Made by a program: the position numbers and the translations under genes. From Archangium violaceum (GTDB lineage: Bacteria > Myxococcota > Myxococcia > Myxococcales > Myxococcaceae), in NCBI RefSeq assembly GCF_016887565.1, contig NZ_CP069396.1:7856001-7920000 (forward strand): 64,000 bases of DNA, in the 5' to 3' direction. This document shows, one piece after another, positions 25,613 to 34,225 of this stretch. Within the stretch, counting starts at the first letter, position 1. Each line of letters begins with the position of its first letter. Below the pieces are notes generated by a model, which was given only the letters and a program-made list of their open reading frames with translations, was not told where the DNA came from and ran no database searches.

Positions 25613-26752
25613 CTACGCCGCGTCCACGGTAGCGAAGCGGGTCAGGTGGAAATCAGCGTCACCGAAGGTACGGTCGATGGTGGTCAAGCGCTTGAAGTAG
25701 TGGCCAGCGCTGTACTCCAGGGTGGTGCCGATACCGCCGTGCAGCTGAATCGCCTGTTGGCCGATGAAGCGGCCGGACCGGCCGATCTGGACCTTGGCCG
25801 CGGAGATCGCCTTGGTGCGCGCCTGGGCATCGGCGCTGTCCGCGCGATCGGCGGCGAGGATCGCCATGGATCTTGCCTGCTCGTGGGCAATGAACATGTC
25901 GACCATGTGGTGCTGCAGCACCTGGAAGCTGCCAATCGGCACGCCGAACTGGATGCGCGTCTTCAGGTAGTCGAGCGTCAGCTCGTTGAGCGCCTGCATG
26001 TTGCCCACTGCCTCCGCGCACAAGGCGGCGATGCCGCGATCGATCGCCTGCTGGATGAAGGGAAACGCACCGCCCTCCCCTCCCAGCAAGGCCGAGTGCG
26101 GCACCCGTACGCCCTCGAGCGCGACCTCGGCGGCGCGGGTGCCATCGACATTGGGATAGCCGCGAATCCGCAGGCCCGGCGCACCGCGCTCGACCAGGAA
26201 CAGCGACAACCCGTCCCGGTCGTCCGCCTTGCCCGCCGTGCGCGCCGAGACGAGCAGGAGGTCGGCGCAGTCGCCCCCGAGCACGACCGCCTTGGCTCCA
26301 TTCAGCGTGTAGCCCTCGGCGTCGCGTCTCGCCGTGGTCGCCACGTGGGTGAGCGAATAGCGCGACCTGGGCTCACCGTGGGCGAAGGCCAGGAACAGCG
26401 CGCCCTCGGCCACGCGAGGCAGCACGCTGGATTTCTGCGCCTCGCTGCCCGCGGCGCGGATGAGTCCAGCGCCCAGGACGACCGTGGGGAGGAAGGGCTC
26501 CACCACCATGCCGCGGCCGAACGCCTCCAGCACGATGGCGAGGTCCTGGAAGGTGCCGCCAATGCCACCGTGCTGCTCGGGGAGCTCCACCCCGAGCAGG
26601 CCCATCTCGGCGAAGGTGGCCCACAGCTCCCGGGAGAAACCTTCCGCCGAGGCCAGGATCTTCGCCCGGCTCTCGAAGCCGTAGCGTTCGCGAATGAGAC
26701 GGACCGCGGTGTCCCGCAGCATCCGCTGCGTGTCGGTCAGACTGAAGTCCAT
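25613..26752 (-). CDS. Acyl-CoA dehydrogenase (379 residues)
   Basis: The full three-part acyl-CoA dehydrogenase fold is present: N-terminal helical domain (MDFSLTDTQRMLRDTAVRLI), middle beta domain, and C-terminal helical domain with IQLHGGIGTTLEYSAGHYF, whose Glu is the probable catalytic base. It introduces the alpha-beta double bond in an acyl-CoA using FAD and passes electrons to ETF. It is the last gene of a seven-gene minus-strand run and sits 27 bases after a second, different dehydrogenase. Paired dehydrogenases of unequal size can form heteromeric enzymes for bulky or steroid-like acyl-CoA (established in Actinobacteria); that is only a possibility here. Confidence 0.9.
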   Translation of the reverse strand: MDFSLTDTQRMLRDTAVRLIRERYGFESRAKILASAEGFSRELWATFAEMGLLGVELPEQHGGIGGTFQDLAIVLEAFGRGMVVEPFLPTVVLGAGLIRAAGSEAQKSSVLPRVAEGALFLAFAHGEPRSRYSLTHVATTARRDAEGYTLNGAKAVVLGGDCADLLLVSARTAGKADDRDGLSLFLVERGAPGLRIRGYPNVDGTRAAEVALEGVRVPHSALLGGEGGAFPFIQQAIDRGIAALCAEAVGNMQALNELTLDYLKTRIQFGVPIGSFQVLQHHMVDMFIAHEQARSMAILAADRADSADAQARTKAISAAKVQIGRSGRFIGQQAIQLHGGIGTTLEYSAGHYFKRLTTIDRTFGDADFHLTRFATVDAA

Positions 26753-26779
26753 GAGGGATCTCGCTCCTTGCGCGCCGCC

Positions 26780-27976
26780 TCAGAGGCCGAGCACGGCCTT
26801 GGCCAGGATGTTGCGCTGGATCTCGTTGGAACCGCCGTAGATCGTCACCTTGCGGTAGTTGAAGTAGTCCGGCGTCAGCGGGGCGGCGTACTCGGGGCCG
26901 ATCGGCTCGCCCTTCCAGCCGGGCTCACGGGCCTCGGGGTTGAACGGCAGGGCGTAGGGGCCCACCGCTTCCATCATCAGCTCGGTCAGGGTCTGCTGGA
27001 TCTCCGAGCCCTTGATCTTGAGCATGTTGGCCTCGGCGCCTGGAGCCTGACCGGCCCGCTCGGCGGCGATCATGCGCAGGTTGGTCAGCTCCAGCGCCAT
27101 CAGCTCGATCTCCACCGCCGCGATCTTCTCGCGGAAGCCCGCGGTCTGGCTCAGCGGCACGCCGTCCACCTTCTCCTCGGTGGCGATCCGCTTCAGCCTC
27201 TTCAGTTCCGCCTTGGAGCGGCCGATGCGCGCGATGTTGGTGCGCTCGTGGCCCAGCAGGAACTTGGCATGGGTCCAGCCCATCCCGGGCGCGCCGACGA
27301 TGTTCTCCTTCGGCACGCGCACGTTGTCGAAGAAGACCTCGTTGACCTCGTGCTCACCGTCGAGGGTGATGATCGGACGGACCGTCACGCCCGGCGTGCT
27401 CATGTCCGCCAGCAGCATGGAGATGCCCTGCTGCTTCTTGGCCGCCGGATCGGTGCGCGCCAGCAGGAAGATCATGTTCGCGTGCTGACCCTGGGTGGTC
27501 CAGGTCTTCTGCCCGTTGAGGACCCAGTGGTCGCCCTCGAGCTCCGCCTTCATCCGCAGTGAAGCCAGGTCGGAGCCGGAACCCGGCTCGGAGAAGCCCT
27601 GGCACCACCAGTCGTCCTGCCGGAGGATGCGCGGCAGGTAGTAGTCCTTCTGCCGCTGGCTGCCGAAAGCCATCAGCACGGGGCCGATCATGCTCAGGCC
27701 GAACGCGAGGGGCTGGGGGGCTCCCTCCTCGGACAGCACCTCGTCGAAGAGATGGCATTGGACGGAGTTCCAGCCAGTCCCGCCATACTCCTTCGGCCAG
27801 CGCGGCCCTCCCCAGCCGCGCTCGTGGAGCCGGCGCTGCCACGCGACCTGCTCCTCCTTGCCGAGGCGCTTGTGGTGGAGGACGCGGTCGCGCGTCTCGG
27901 GCGGGAGATTGGCTCGCACCCACTGCCGCACCTCGTCGGCGAAGGCGAGTTCCTCGGGGGTGTAGTTCAGGTCCAT
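26780..27976 (-). CDS. Acyl-CoA dehydrogenase (398 residues)
   Basis: It opens MDLNYTPEELAFADEVRQWV and has WCQGFSEPGSGSDLASLRMKAE, the FAD/substrate loop of the family. It ends YGGSNEIQRNILAKAVLGL, the typical C-terminal signature. Flavin-dependent first step of fatty-acid or branched acyl-CoA oxidation in the cytosol. The gene is 33 bases downstream of the FadB-like gene and 27 bases upstream of the second dehydrogenase, in one operon. The sequence diverges enough from its neighbour that the two are not a recent duplication. Confidence 0.92.
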   Translation of the reverse strand: MDLNYTPEELAFADEVRQWVRANLPPETRDRVLHHKRLGKEEQVAWQRRLHERGWGGPRWPKEYGGTGWNSVQCHLFDEVLSEEGAPQPLAFGLSMIGPVLMAFGSQRQKDYYLPRILRQDDWWCQGFSEPGSGSDLASLRMKAELEGDHWVLNGQKTWTTQGQHANMIFLLARTDPAAKKQQGISMLLADMSTPGVTVRPIITLDGEHEVNEVFFDNVRVPKENIVGAPGMGWTHAKFLLGHERTNIARIGRSKAELKRLKRIATEEKVDGVPLSQTAGFREKIAAVEIELMALELTNLRMIAAERAGQAPGAEANMLKIKGSEIQQTLTELMMEAVGPYALPFNPEAREPGWKGEPIGPEYAAPLTPDYFNYRKVTIYGGSNEIQRNILAKAVLGL

Positions 27977-28009
27977 GGTGCTCTCCAGGGCGTGCCGTTC
28001 GTTCCCGGT

Positions 28010-30094
28010 TCAGAGGGCCTGGGCGAAGCCCTTGCCCTCGGCGACCAACCGCTCCAGCAGCGGCGACGGCGTCCACCAGCGGGTGCCGTGCTTGCGTCCG
28101 TACTCGCGAATCTTCTCCAGCGCCTGGGGCAGCCCGAGCTCGTGCTCCGCCCAGAACATCGGTCCCCCCCGGTGGGCCGGGAAGCCGTAGCCGTAGAGGT
28201 AGACGATGTCGATGTCGCTGGCCCGGTAGGCGATGCCCTCGCGCAGCACCTCGCAGCCGATGTTCACCATGGCCAGGAAGCAGCGTTCGAGGATCTCCTG
28301 CTCGCTGATCTCCCGGCGCTGGATGCCGTACCCGGCGGCCGTCTCCTCGATCACCCTGGCGACGACATCGGAGGGGATCGGGGTGCGCTGGCCCGCCTGG
28401 TAGTCGTAATAGCCCGCCTGCGTCTTCTGTCCGAGCCGGCCCATCTCGACCAGCTTGTCGGCCACGGCTCCGGCCTTGACCTCGAAGGTGCCGGGGTCCC
28501 GGTCCTTGCGCGACTTGTAGCCGATGTCGAGGCCCGCCAGGTCGCCCATCTGCAGCACGCCCATGGGCATGCCGAACTTCACCAGGGCCTGGTCCACCTG
28601 CTGTGGCGTGGCGCCTTCCAGGACCAGCAGGCTGCCCTCACGCATGTAGCCCTCCAGCATGCGGTTGCCGATGAAGCCGTGGCAGTTGCCGGCGACCACA
28701 CCCACCTTCTTGATGCGTTTGGCGACGTCCAGCGCGGTCGCCAGCACATCGGGCGCGGTCCGGGCGCCACGGACGATCTCCAGCAGCTTCATGACGTTGG
28801 CGGGGGAGAAGAAGTGCATCCCCAGGACGTCCGCCGGCCGGGAGGTGTAGCCGGCGATGGTGTCGATCGACAGGTAGGAGGTGTTGGAGGCCAGGATGGC
28901 GCCCTTCCGGGCGACCCGGTCCAGGGTCTCGAAGACCTTCTTCTTGACCTCCAGCGTCTCGAACACCGCTTCGATGATGAGGTCCGCGTCGGCCAGCGCG
29001 TCGTAGGACAGGGCCGGTTTGATGAGGCCCATGCGGGTCTCCACCTGCTCCGCCGTCAGACGCCCCTTGGCCGCCGTGGCCTCGTAGTTCTTGCGGATGA
29101 CGCCCAGGCCCCGGTCCAGCCCTTCCTGGTTCACCTCCAGGAGGGTCACCGGGATGCCGGCGTTCGCGAAGTTCATGGCGATGCCACCGCCCATGGTGCC
29201 GGCACCGATGATGGCCACGGACTTGATGGAGCGCGGCTTCACGTCGGCGGGCAGACCGGGAATCTTGGCGACCTGACGCTCGGCGAAGAAGACATGCTGG
29301 AGCGCCTGGGCCTGGCTGTTCCGCGCGCACTCGATGAACAGGTCGCGCTCGCGTTGGATGCCCTGATCGAAGGGCAGCGTGGCCGCGGCCTCCACGGCGT
29401 CGATGATGCGCTGCGGGGAGAAGAGGTTCCGCTTCTCCTTGGCGGTGCGCTGGCGAGCCGCATCGAAGAAGCCCGCGGGAACCGCGTCCGGCGCGAGGGT
29501 GAGGTCACGCACCCGGCGGCGCGGCGAGCCGATCTTCTCCCGCGCGAAGGCGACGGCGGCCTCGGTCAGATCTCCGTCCACGATCTTGTCGATGGCGCCC
29601 ATGTCGCGCGCGACGGGCACTGGAATCGGGTCGCCGGAGATCATGGCTTGCAAGGCCGGCTCGATGCCGACGAGACGCGGCAAGCGCTGGGTACCGCCAG
29701 CGCCCGGCAGGATGCCCAGCTTCACCTCGGGCAGCCCCACCTGGGCGTTCCCCAGGGCCACGCGATGGTCGCACGCCAGCGCGACCTCGAAGCCGCCACC
29801 GAAAGCCGTGCCGTGGATTGCCGCCACCACCGGCTTGGAGAAGGCGTCGAGTGCGTCGATCACCTCCGGCAAGCCCGGCGACCTGGGCGGGCCGCTGAAC
29901 TCGGTGATGTCGGCGCCCGCCATGAAGGTGCGCCCCGCGCAGGCGATGACCACGGCCTTGATGGCGCCGTGGGACTCGGCCTGCTTCAGCCCGTCGAGGA
30001 GTGCCACCCGCACGGACTGGCTGATGGCATTCACCGGCGGGTTGTCGATCCAAAGGATGCCGACGTCACCGCGCGCTTCGAAGCGTCCAGACAT
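28010..30094 (-). CDS. Bifunctional enoyl-CoA hydratase / 3-hydroxyacyl-CoA dehydrogenase (FadB/FadJ type)
   Basis: A 694-residue fusion. Residues 1-185 form the crotonase-type hydratase (oxyanion-hole segments [10 protein letters not shown] and [17 protein letters not shown]). From about 290 the NAD-binding Rossmann domain begins with [22 protein letters not shown] dehydrogenase domain follows with the catalytic His in [18 protein letters not shown], then a duplicated C-terminal domain. It hydrates enoyl-CoA and oxidises the 3-hydroxy product, steps two and three of beta-oxidation. ATG 30094 is chosen for GGGAGGGAG upstream. The thiolase gene precedes it by 35 bases. Confidence 0.95.
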   Translation of the reverse strand: MSGRFEARGDVGILWIDNPPVNAISQSVRVALLDGLKQAESHGAIKAVVIACAGRTFMAGADITEFSGPPRSPGLPEVIDALDAFSKPVVAAIHGTAFGGGFEVALACDHRVALGNAQVGLPEVKLGILPGAGGTQRLPRLVGIEPALQAMISGDPIPVPVARDMGAIDKIVDGDLTEAAVAFAREKIGSPRRRVRDLTLAPDAVPAGFFDAARQRTAKEKRNLFSPQRIIDAVEAAATLPFDQGIQRERDLFIECARNSQAQALQHVFFAERQVAKIPGLPADVKPRSIKSVAIIGAGTMGGGIAMNFANAGIPVTLLEVNQEGLDRGLGVIRKNYEATAAKGRLTAEQVETRMGLIKPALSYDALADADLIIEAVFETLEVKKKVFETLDRVARKGAILASNTSYLSIDTIAGYTSRPADVLGMHFFSPANVMKLLEIVRGARTAPDVLATALDVAKRIKKVGVVAGNCHGFIGNRMLEGYMREGSLLVLEGATPQQVDQALVKFGMPMGVLQMGDLAGLDIGYKSRKDRDPGTFEVKAGAVADKLVEMGRLGQKTQAGYYDYQAGQRTPIPSDVVARVIEETAAGYGIQRREISEQEILERCFLAMVNIGCEVLREGIAYRASDIDIVYLYGYGFPAHRGGPMFWAEHELGLPQALEKIREYGRKHGTRWWTPSPLLERLVAEGKGFAQAL

Positions 30095-30129
30095 TCGTCT
30101 CCCTCCCTGTTTCGTATCGATTCCGGTGG

Positions 30130-31329
30130 TTACACCCGCTCCAGCACCACCGCGATGCCCTGGCCCACGCCGATGCACATGGAGACCACCGCGTACCGGC
30201 CGCCACCGCGTGCGAGCTGGCGCGCCGCCGTCAGCAGCAGCCTCGCGCCCGAGGCCCCCAGTGGATGGCCGACGGCGATGGCACCGCCGTTGGGGTTGAC
30301 CCGGCTGTCGTCGAAGCCGAGCCCCAATTGCTTCAGGCAGCCCAACACCTGGGTGGCGAAGGCCTCATTGATCTCGAGGAGGTCCATGTCCTTCAACGTC
30401 AGCCCGGCCCGGTCCAGCGCCTTGCCGATCGCGGGCACGGGGCCGAGGCCCATGACACGCGGAGGCACGCCTGCGACGGCGCCCGTGAGGATCCGCGCCA
30501 GGGGCCTGGCCCCCATTCTCCGGCCGATCTCCCCGGTGCCGATCACCAGGGCCCCGGCACCATCGTTGATGCCCGAGGCGTTACCCGCCGTGACCACGCC
30601 CTCCGGGAACAGGGGCGTCAGTGCGGACAGCCGCTCCAGGGTCGTCTCGGGCCGGGGGTGTTCATCGGCCGCCACCACGGTCCGGGCACCGCGCCGTCCC
30701 TCCAGGACAACGGGCGTCAATTCCCCCTCGAAGAAGCCCTCCTTCAGTGCCGCCGCGTACTTCCGCTGGGAGGCCAGGGCGAAGCGGTCGCTGTCCTCCC
30801 GGCCGATGCCGAGCTCGTGGGCGATGTTGTCCGCGGTCTCCGGCATGGTGTCGTTGCCGAAGGCCTCGGTGATGACCGGATTCGGGAAGCGCGCACCCAT
30901 CGTGGTGTCGAAGACCCGGGCCTCGCGGCTGTAGGCGGTCTCCGCCTTCCCGAAAACGAAGGGGGCGCGGCTCATGCTCTCCACCCCGCCCGCCAGGAAG
31001 AGCGCTCCCTGTTCCGTGCTCGCGGCGCGCGCGACGTCCAGGACCGCCGCCAGGCCACTGCCGCACAGGCGGTTCACCGTCACCCCCGGAACCTCGACCG
31101 GCAGGCCCGCGAGCAACGCGGCGTGACGCGCGACATTGCGGCTGTCCTCGCCCGCCTGGTTCGTGCAGCCGATGACGACGTCCTCGAACTGCTCGGGCCG
31201 GAAGGGTCCACGGGCCACCAGCGCCTTGAGCACGCCGGCCAGCAGGTCGTCCGGGCGGACCGCGGCGAGCGCTCCGCCATGACGGCCGAACGGCGTGCGG
31301 AGGCCCTCATAGAGCCAGGCGTCGAACAT
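30130..31329 (-). CDS. Acetyl-CoA acetyltransferase (thiolase)
   Basis: A 399-residue thiolase with every landmark: nucleophilic Cys in VNRLCGSGLAAV, NEAFA, HPLGASGAR, and the second Cys in MCIGVGQG. It cleaves 3-ketoacyl-CoA to acetyl-CoA and the shortened acyl-CoA, closing the beta-oxidation cycle encoded by the next three genes. ATG 31329 lies only four bases past the stop of the coiled-coil gene, so the operon continues from the MoxR/VWA genes without a break. Relatives include beta-ketoadipyl-CoA thiolases of aromatic degradation, so the substrate chain is open. Confidence 0.95.
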   Translation of the reverse strand: MFDAWLYEGLRTPFGRHGGALAAVRPDDLLAGVLKALVARGPFRPEQFEDVVIGCTNQAGEDSRNVARHAALLAGLPVEVPGVTVNRLCGSGLAAVLDVARAASTEQGALFLAGGVESMSRAPFVFGKAETAYSREARVFDTTMGARFPNPVITEAFGNDTMPETADNIAHELGIGREDSDRFALASQRKYAAALKEGFFEGELTPVVLEGRRGARTVVAADEHPRPETTLERLSALTPLFPEGVVTAGNASGINDGAGALVIGTGEIGRRMGARPLARILTGAVAGVPPRVMGLGPVPAIGKALDRAGLTLKDMDLLEINEAFATQVLGCLKQLGLGFDDSRVNPNGGAIAVGHPLGASGARLLLTAARQLARGGGRYAVVSMCIGVGQGIAVVLERV

Positions 31330-31333
31330 GCGC

Positions 31334-31888
31334 CTACCCGCGCTCCTCGCGGTAGATCTCCGCGAGCGCATGGGCCCGTTCGATCTCATCGCGCGCGGCG
31401 TCCAGCGCGAGCACCTTGTCGAAGCGCTCCACCTGCTCTTGCAGCGCTCCGGTGACGAGCCCTCCCACGGCGAGCCGGGCGGAGGCGCTCTCGCGCTCGG
31501 CCCGAAGCTCGGCCACCCGGCTGCCGATGTCCGCGGCGGCCTCCAGGAGCAGCTTGCTGTCCTGTTCGGCGCGCTGGAGCGAGTCCTGCGTGGTCCTCAG
31601 CAGCGACTGGGTCTGGGCACGGTCGCGCTCGAGCGTGGTGGCGACCTTGGCGTCCCCCTTCTCGTCCGCGGTGGCGCGCCGCTTGGAGAGCTCCTCCAAT
31701 CGGCGGGCGTACCGCTCCTCGGAGCGGGCCAGGTCGCCCTTGAGCGCCAGGAGCGTGGCGGCGGACTTGCGGACCTCGGCCGCCTGGCGCTCCAGGTCCT
31801 CGATGAGCTGATCAAAGGCCGCGAGCGGATCCGTGGGCTTCTCGGGCTTCGTCGGCTTCTTCTTCTTGCGCAACCAGTCGAAGAGCAT
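31334..31888 (-). CDS. PspA/IM30-like coiled-coil protein
   Basis: A 184-residue product that is almost entirely alpha-helical and strongly charged, beginning MLFDWLRKKKKPTKPEKP and continuing in heptad-rich helices (DLERQAAEVRKSAATLLALK, EERYARRLEELSKRRATADE, and others). No transmembrane segment is present. The length and helix pattern recall the phage-shock PspA family, which binds membranes and bacterial AAA+ partners, but the conserved N-terminal PspA motif is not clear. It is placed between the VWA protein (13 bases) and the thiolase (4 bases), so it is probably an accessory of the MoxR-VWA machine. Confidence 0.6.
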   Translation of the reverse strand: MLFDWLRKKKKPTKPEKPTDPLAAFDQLIEDLERQAAEVRKSAATLLALKGDLARSEERYARRLEELSKRRATADEKGDAKVATTLERDRAQTQSLLRTTQDSLQRAEQDSKLLLEAAADIGSRVAELRAERESASARLAVGGLVTGALQEQVERFDKVLALDAARDEIERAHALAEIYREERG

Positions 31889-31901
31889 GGGCGGCGCCAG
31901 A

Positions 31902-34211
31902 CTACTCGAACGGGCGGCAGAGGAGGCGCACGCGCTCGAGGCGCTCGTGCACCTGTGAACCTCCCGTGGCGAGCGCGGCGAGGTAGCGCGTGGGGTTGAG
32001 CTGGTACACCCCGAGCAGGTGCTGCAACAGGGTGAGGCCCTCGGTGGCGCGGCGCTCGACGGGGGCGAGCGCGGCGGCCTCCACGATGGCGTCGAGGACG
32101 TCGGCCACGCGGGCGATGACATCCGGGCCGGGGAGCTCGCCCGCCACCTTCTGGGCGGAGACCCGCGAGGGCTCCGGGAAGAGGGCATCGAAGGAGGCCT
32201 CGGAGGCCACGGGCCCGGCGGACACGGTCCGCCCCGCCGCGAGCGCCTCGAGTGCGTCCAGGTGGGGCATGAGCGCCTCGACAGTCTCCGGGGTGACGGG
32301 CACGTCGCGCGGCAGGAGGGTGCGCCAGGGGCTGTCGAACTCGGTGCGCGCCCACTGGATCTCCTGGTCGGAGAGGTGGTGGTAGAAGGCACGGCCTCCG
32401 AGACCGCGCTGCTCCTGGACCAGTGACTTGAGGTCCGGGTTCTCCTCGCCGAGCGAGATGAAGCTGAGCGCGATGTCCAGCGCGTCCATGGGAGCGCGGG
32501 TGCGGCGGATGAGCTCCAGGTCGACACGGTCCTCGCCGTCGGTGATGAGGACCACGGTGGCGCGAGCGAGGTACGGGTCCCTTCCCCGCGCGGCGCGGAT
32601 GGAGTCGAAGGCGGACATGAGCGCGAGGGTGATGTCCGTCTGTCCCTCGGCGGGCGAGTCGCGGAAGAGCTTCTCGATCTGCCGGGTGGCCTCGCGGGCC
32701 GTGTCCACGCGGGCCAGCTCGGTGGGAATGTCGTTGAAGAAGGAGAAGTAGAGCGGGTCGAAGGGCAGCCCCTGGCGCGCCTTGACGCGGAGGTTGTTGA
32801 GCTCGGCGATGATGAGGGCGTCGCGGAAGCGGGCGCGCGAGCCGTGCATGGAGCCCGAGGCATCACAGACGTACACGCGCACGGCGGTGCGCCGCATCTT
32901 CTTGACCCGCGGAGGTGGCTCGTCCTCCAGGTAGGCACGCACCGTCTGGCGGTGCGAGGCCAGATCGTGCAGGAGCATCCGCGGGTCGGAGATGACGAAG
33001 TTGTGCACGTCGTGCAGGCTGCCCGTGCGCTCGAACGTCATGTTCTGCGTGGGGTACGGCACCCGCTTCGGCACGGGGCGCACCTTCTGGGTGTTCACCT
33101 CGACGACTTCCTCGGTGAGCGAGTCCTCCACGTCGAAGTAGCGGCCACAGCCAGCCGCCAGCTCGAACGCGGCGAGCTGCTCGGGCTTCAGCGAGAAGGC
33201 GAGGTCCGCGAGCAGATCATCCGCGGTGGAGGGCTTCGGGGCCTCCCGGGCCGCCTTCCCGCCATCGATAGCGGGGGGTTCCTCTCCAAACCAGCGGGTC
33301 AGATCGTCGCGCTCGGCGGACTCCAGCAGGGCCCGCATCGGCTCGCGGGAGGGCATCAGCGGCTCGAGTGCCGCGCGGGCCGCCGCCGCCAGCCGGGCAT
33401 CGTTCGCCTCCACCGCGCGCTCGTAGAGCCCCCGGAGCGAGCGCCAGGCCATCCCCGGCTCCCTGCGCGCGGTGCGCTTCACCTCCTGCACCAGCGCCTC
33501 GAGCGAGCGCGTCGCCGGCTGCTCCCGGACGCGCTCGCGGGCCTGGGCCACCTCGTTGCGCAGGGCCACGCCCCGGTCCCGGTCGTGCTCCATGCCGATG
33601 CGCAGGAGGATCTCATGGGCGATGTCCAGGTCGCGCCGCTTCTGGACCAGGTCGTCCACGTTGGCCCGCGCCCGCTGCGCGAGGAACTCGGCCACGGCCA
33701 TGCGGGCCTTGCTCGGAGGCGCCCCCCGCTCGTTCCAGGGGGAGCCGGGCCGGGCGAAGATCTCGAGCTCGTCCTCCTGCTGGGAAGGGCGCGAGGGGTT
33801 CAGGAAGAGGTCCGCCACCCGCAGCACCCGCGCGAGCCGGATGAAGCCCCGCTCCAGCGCGGTGCGTGCCCCGGGAGGCGTCCGCCCCGCGTGGTGCATC
33901 TTCTCCACCGCGTCGAGCGTCCGCTCGAACTCTTCCAGCGACTCGTCCGCCCGGGAGCGCAGGCCCGCGGCCAGGTCCCCCACCCTGCCCTTCTTCACGC
34001 CAAGCTCGAGCAACAGGCGCGCGTCCGCGAGGGTGTGCACCCCCACCCGCTCCAGCGCCCGATCGAGCGTGGTCACGATGGGCAGGGACAGGTCCACCTC
34101 TCCTGGGGCGGTGAGTCCGAGCCACCACCCGCGCAGGCCCTCGGCGTTGGACGAGCTCCCCTGGAGCGCGTCCAACCGGAGCCGCAGCCGTGCGAGCCGC
34201 GATGCGAGCAC
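31902..34211 (-). CDS. VWA-domain protein, partner of MoxR ATPase
   Basis: A 769-residue protein. The first about 420 residues are helical with no recognised domain. A von Willebrand A domain follows, with the metal-ion-dependent adhesion motif CDASGSMHGS (DxSxS), a T in the second loop (EGQTDITLAL) and D in ITDGEDRVD. The last about 150 residues are helical again. VWA proteins encoded beside MoxR AAA+ ATPases act as adaptors that present substrates for chaperone-like or metal-insertion reactions. No signal peptide is visible, so it is cytosolic. Its start is 14 bases after the ATPase stop. Confidence 0.85.
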   Translation of the reverse strand: MLASRLARLRLRLDALQGSSSNAEGLRGWWLGLTAPGEVDLSLPIVTTLDRALERVGVHTLADARLLLELGVKKGRVGDLAAGLRSRADESLEEFERTLDAVEKMHHAGRTPPGARTALERGFIRLARVLRVADLFLNPSRPSQQEDELEIFARPGSPWNERGAPPSKARMAVAEFLAQRARANVDDLVQKRRDLDIAHEILLRIGMEHDRDRGVALRNEVAQARERVREQPATRSLEALVQEVKRTARREPGMAWRSLRGLYERAVEANDARLAAAARAALEPLMPSREPMRALLESAERDDLTRWFGEEPPAIDGGKAAREAPKPSTADDLLADLAFSLKPEQLAAFELAAGCGRYFDVEDSLTEEVVEVNTQKVRPVPKRVPYPTQNMTFERTGSLHDVHNFVISDPRMLLHDLASHRQTVRAYLEDEPPPRVKKMRRTAVRVYVCDASGSMHGSRARFRDALIIAELNNLRVKARQGLPFDPLYFSFFNDIPTELARVDTAREATRQIEKLFRDSPAEGQTDITLALMSAFDSIRAARGRDPYLARATVVLITDGEDRVDLELIRRTRAPMDALDIALSFISLGEENPDLKSLVQEQRGLGGRAFYHHLSDQEIQWARTEFDSPWRTLLPRDVPVTPETVEALMPHLDALEALAAGRTVSAGPVASEASFDALFPEPSRVSAQKVAGELPGPDVIARVADVLDAIVEAAALAPVERRATEGLTLLQHLLGVYQLNPTRYLAALATGGSQVHERLERVRLLCRPFE

Positions 34212-34225
34212 GCGTCAGCTCCTCC

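Noticed and set aside
27752-30934. A 1060-codon open frame on the plus strand
   Set aside because: It lies antisense to the beta-oxidation genes and has no domain. High GC leaves long shadow frames open, and the minus-strand genes carry clear catalytic motifs.
30621-30934. A plus-strand frame reading like metabolic protein within the thiolase gene
   Set aside because: Antisense to the catalytic region of a complete thiolase, with arginine/proline-rich shadow composition.
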